DNA from: Amorphophallus konjac
Taxonomy: Eukaryota; Streptophyta; Magnoliopsida; Alismatales; Araceae
Direction: 5' to 3'
NCBI GenBank assembly: GCA_022559845.1
Contig: JAHNEJ010001739.1
Span: 62,001 to 126,000, forward strand
Length of the DNA stretch: 64,000 bases
The notes beneath the pieces were generated by a model. It was not told the DNA's origin, ran no database searches, and saw nothing but the letters and a program-made list of their open reading frames with translations. Numbering within the stretch: position 1 is the first letter of the stretch; every line of letters begins with the position of its first letter. A program made the translations under genes and the position numbers. Positions 61,841-64,000 of this stretch are shown piece by piece.

Positions 61841-63592
61841 CGTTGATCGCGTGGTGCGTGGCTGTTCTTCCTCGCGTTTCTCCTCTTTGATGTGTTTCTT
61901 GTGCTTGGTTCGGATTTGCGATCGCTGTTGTATCTTCTCTCTCTTTTTATTTTGTTTTCCCCCCCATCTGCGTTCTTCTTTGTCATCGGTTTTTGATGCT
62001 TGCGTGTTGTTGGATGTGGACGAATGGAAGCTGGTTTTACTTTTGATCGGTTAGGGTTTGTACGGTTTCTTGCTTTAGTGTTTTTTTCTATGTGGATGCA
62101 TGTATTAGGCAAGATTTCCGGAAACATCAGAAAAAGCATCCCAGAATGGCCGGATGCGTCATGATCCAAGAAAGACGATTATCCTGTTTCCGTTTGTAAC
62201 TTTGTATATTGCTGAAGATTTAAATCTTCGATGATGATCAAAATGTATTTGGTGATTTCACTGTTCAGTTCATCGTATCCTCCATTGTTTACCTGTCCGT
62301 CCATTTTTTTTCCTTTTTATTGTATTGTTCTTGCATTTCTTGTGCCCTTCGCGAGATGGGACTCTTCTTGCACATTTTGTACATTAAAAATATTGTTAAG
62401 AGTTAAATTTATAAAAAACTATTTTTAAACATATTTTAATAAATATATCACTGTATAAATTTGAATTGTGTAAAATATTATATTTATTTACAGATATATA
62501 TTTTTATAAAAAAAATATAAAAGAATCACGTTTAAATGATATTTATGTATTATTCGAGTTAACTTATTGATATGTCTGTTAAAATATGTTTAGAAATAAT
62601 TTTTTATAAATTTATCTCTAATAATAATTTTCATGTAAAAAATTCTGTATATTTTGTAGGTGCAGATTCGGGGTTTGCAAACACATGCAAATAGATAATC
62701 ACTTCATTTGCCATTCCAAAGAGGAGGAAGCCTACTACGATTTTCTTAGTGAGTCAAGAAACTTATTTTACAGCTGTAAACTTTCTACACACCTTAGATG
62801 GAGTAGTGAGTAATATAAAACTAAGTCTTGATCTAGATAAGAGATCTTGTCATGTGTATGGCATGGCAAATGTTGACGGGAGTTGCTAAATGGATGAATA
62901 ATACGTTCTTGACACATATAACTAATCATATCCTTGCTTGCTGTTGACATTGAACGATGTGCTTCCTTTTTTTAAGGGAAACTATGAGGGATGTTTGCTT
63001 CCAAGACAATGTTCTTGTTCCATAGACGTAGATACCGTTTAAAAAATGTGTTGATGACATGGTGCTTTTAGACAATCCACAATTGGTATTTTGATGTTCT
63101 AGAATTATGTCTCTCCTATTGTTATTTTGCCGCTGGATGTTTTTGAACAAATTTGGCTGATAAGGTCAATGAATTATGCCCTATGTATTCCTAATCATGA
63201 TGTTTATATGTATAGTTAGTAATAAAATTGATTTGCTTCCTTTACCAAAGCTAAGAAAAAATATTAAAGAAGTCTAGATGGATGATGGAATGGATGATCC
63301 AAAAAACCTTGTGCTTTCAAGGACAAGTGGTATGCCACTACTATGGCAATACTAACCTTGGGTTTCTTAAAATTCTTCGTACACTTGTCAGCTGATGCTG
63401 GAAGACTTGCTCATTTCCTTTTTATTTTACTTGTGCATCATGCTGTCCTTTGTAGATTTAAAGCACTTATCTGCATGCTTTGAGGAACCATGTAATTTGA
63501 ATGACAAATATGTTTGGGTGACAAGAGAACTAATTTTGCCCCGCTTTTACTCGCAAAAGATGATTCGTCTACATACAGCTCCTAAATAGGAT
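61841..63592. other. AT-rich sequence, no exon confirmed
   Basis: Possible intron/leader of a plus-strand unit. A candidate acceptor tattttgtag at about 62650-62659 precedes a GC-richer stretch (62660-62760), but no coding frame is supported. Confidence 0.35.
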
Positions 63593-64000
63593 CAGAGGAG
63601 TGCGCAACTCCTTCCTTATCAGGAAGCGTGTATTCGGTGAGGAAATCGGCCTAGGACTTGGGACTTGATGGCGGTCGTTGGGTAGAAGTTGATGTTAAAC
63701 TCTCCCAACTCTATGGTCCAATTCACCAGTCTCTCCGACATCAGGATTGTGGAGGACTTAGCGCAGGGGTTAGTTAGTTGGAACCACGATTGCGTGAGAG
63801 AGAAAATACAGTCACAACTTGTGTGCGGCCAAGATTAGAGCCAACGTGAACTTCTCGGTCTGTGAATAATGAGACTCTGCCCCTTGGAGATTGCATAGTA
63901 GATCGACTTCATGTCTCTCTCATCGTCTCTGGCGAGCATAGCACTGAGCGTGCTCGACATAACAGACAGATAGAGGAATAGTTGTTCATCGGGTAGGGGT
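63593..64000 (-). pseudogene. Tat-type Ty3/gypsy pol fragment (RNase H end)
   Basis: The minus strand reads VNWTIELGEFNINFYPTTAI plus KSQVL, followed by a decayed DFLTEYTLPD-like stretch, and upstream SAMLARDDERDMKSIYYAIS. This matches the RNase H tail of Tat-type elements (compare [18 protein letters not shown] in element A). Several stops are present. The element runs off the right edge of the window. Confidence 0.75.

Overview
The window is nuclear DNA of a flowering plant. Evidence: a host gene built of short GT-AG exons, plant-type LTR retrotransposons (Ty1/copia, chromovirus-type Ty3/gypsy, Tat-type Ty3/gypsy with two RNase H domains), TRIM units, MITEs, LINE ends, and a fragment of the plastid gene ycf1. 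The species cannot be fixed from sequence alone.

Host gene. One minus-strand gene runs from its ATG at 60315 to its stop at 2444, about 57.9 kb. I can assemble 14 exons (2031 coding bases, 676 residues) with canonical splice sites and an unbroken frame. The product is a RING finger plus WD40-type E3 ubiquitin ligase of the RFWD3 class. Intron 4 is about 43.4 kb, intron 6 about 3.8 kb and intron 11 about 4.3 kb; nearly all of that length is transposon.

Nested transposons in intron 4 (13897-57334). A degraded chromovirus C (LTRs near 14.67-15.64 and 53.02-54.27 kb, minus strand) is split in gag by a second chromovirus B (20690-52020, minus strand). One LTR of B is split by a giant Tat-type element A (20887-45417, plus strand, 24.5 kb, TSD AGCAT). 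A is split between protease and reverse transcriptase by a 2.3-kb solo LTR D (30553-32874, TSD AGTCA). C also carries a 1.1-kb TIR element (16750-17847, TSD TAA) with a GC-rich core.

Most interesting cargo. Between integrase and the 3' LTR, element A carries an antisense gene (38119-43250) with a plant-mobile-domain-like exon followed by eight small exons ending in a coiled coil. The introns are all 79-89 nt with GT-AG borders. It looks like a captured host gene that kept its introns because it lies antisense to the element's RNA.

Other introns. Intron 6 holds a tandem TRIM array (9858-13504, TSD CATAC) that landed exactly on the 5' splice site, with a Tat-type solo LTR inside its first LTR. 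Intron 11 holds a deleted Ty1/copia element (4769-7674, TSD AAGAT). The edges hold MITEs, LINE ends, a hAT-like element just upstream of the host gene start, and a Tat-type pol fragment at the right edge. No intact autonomous transposon was found.
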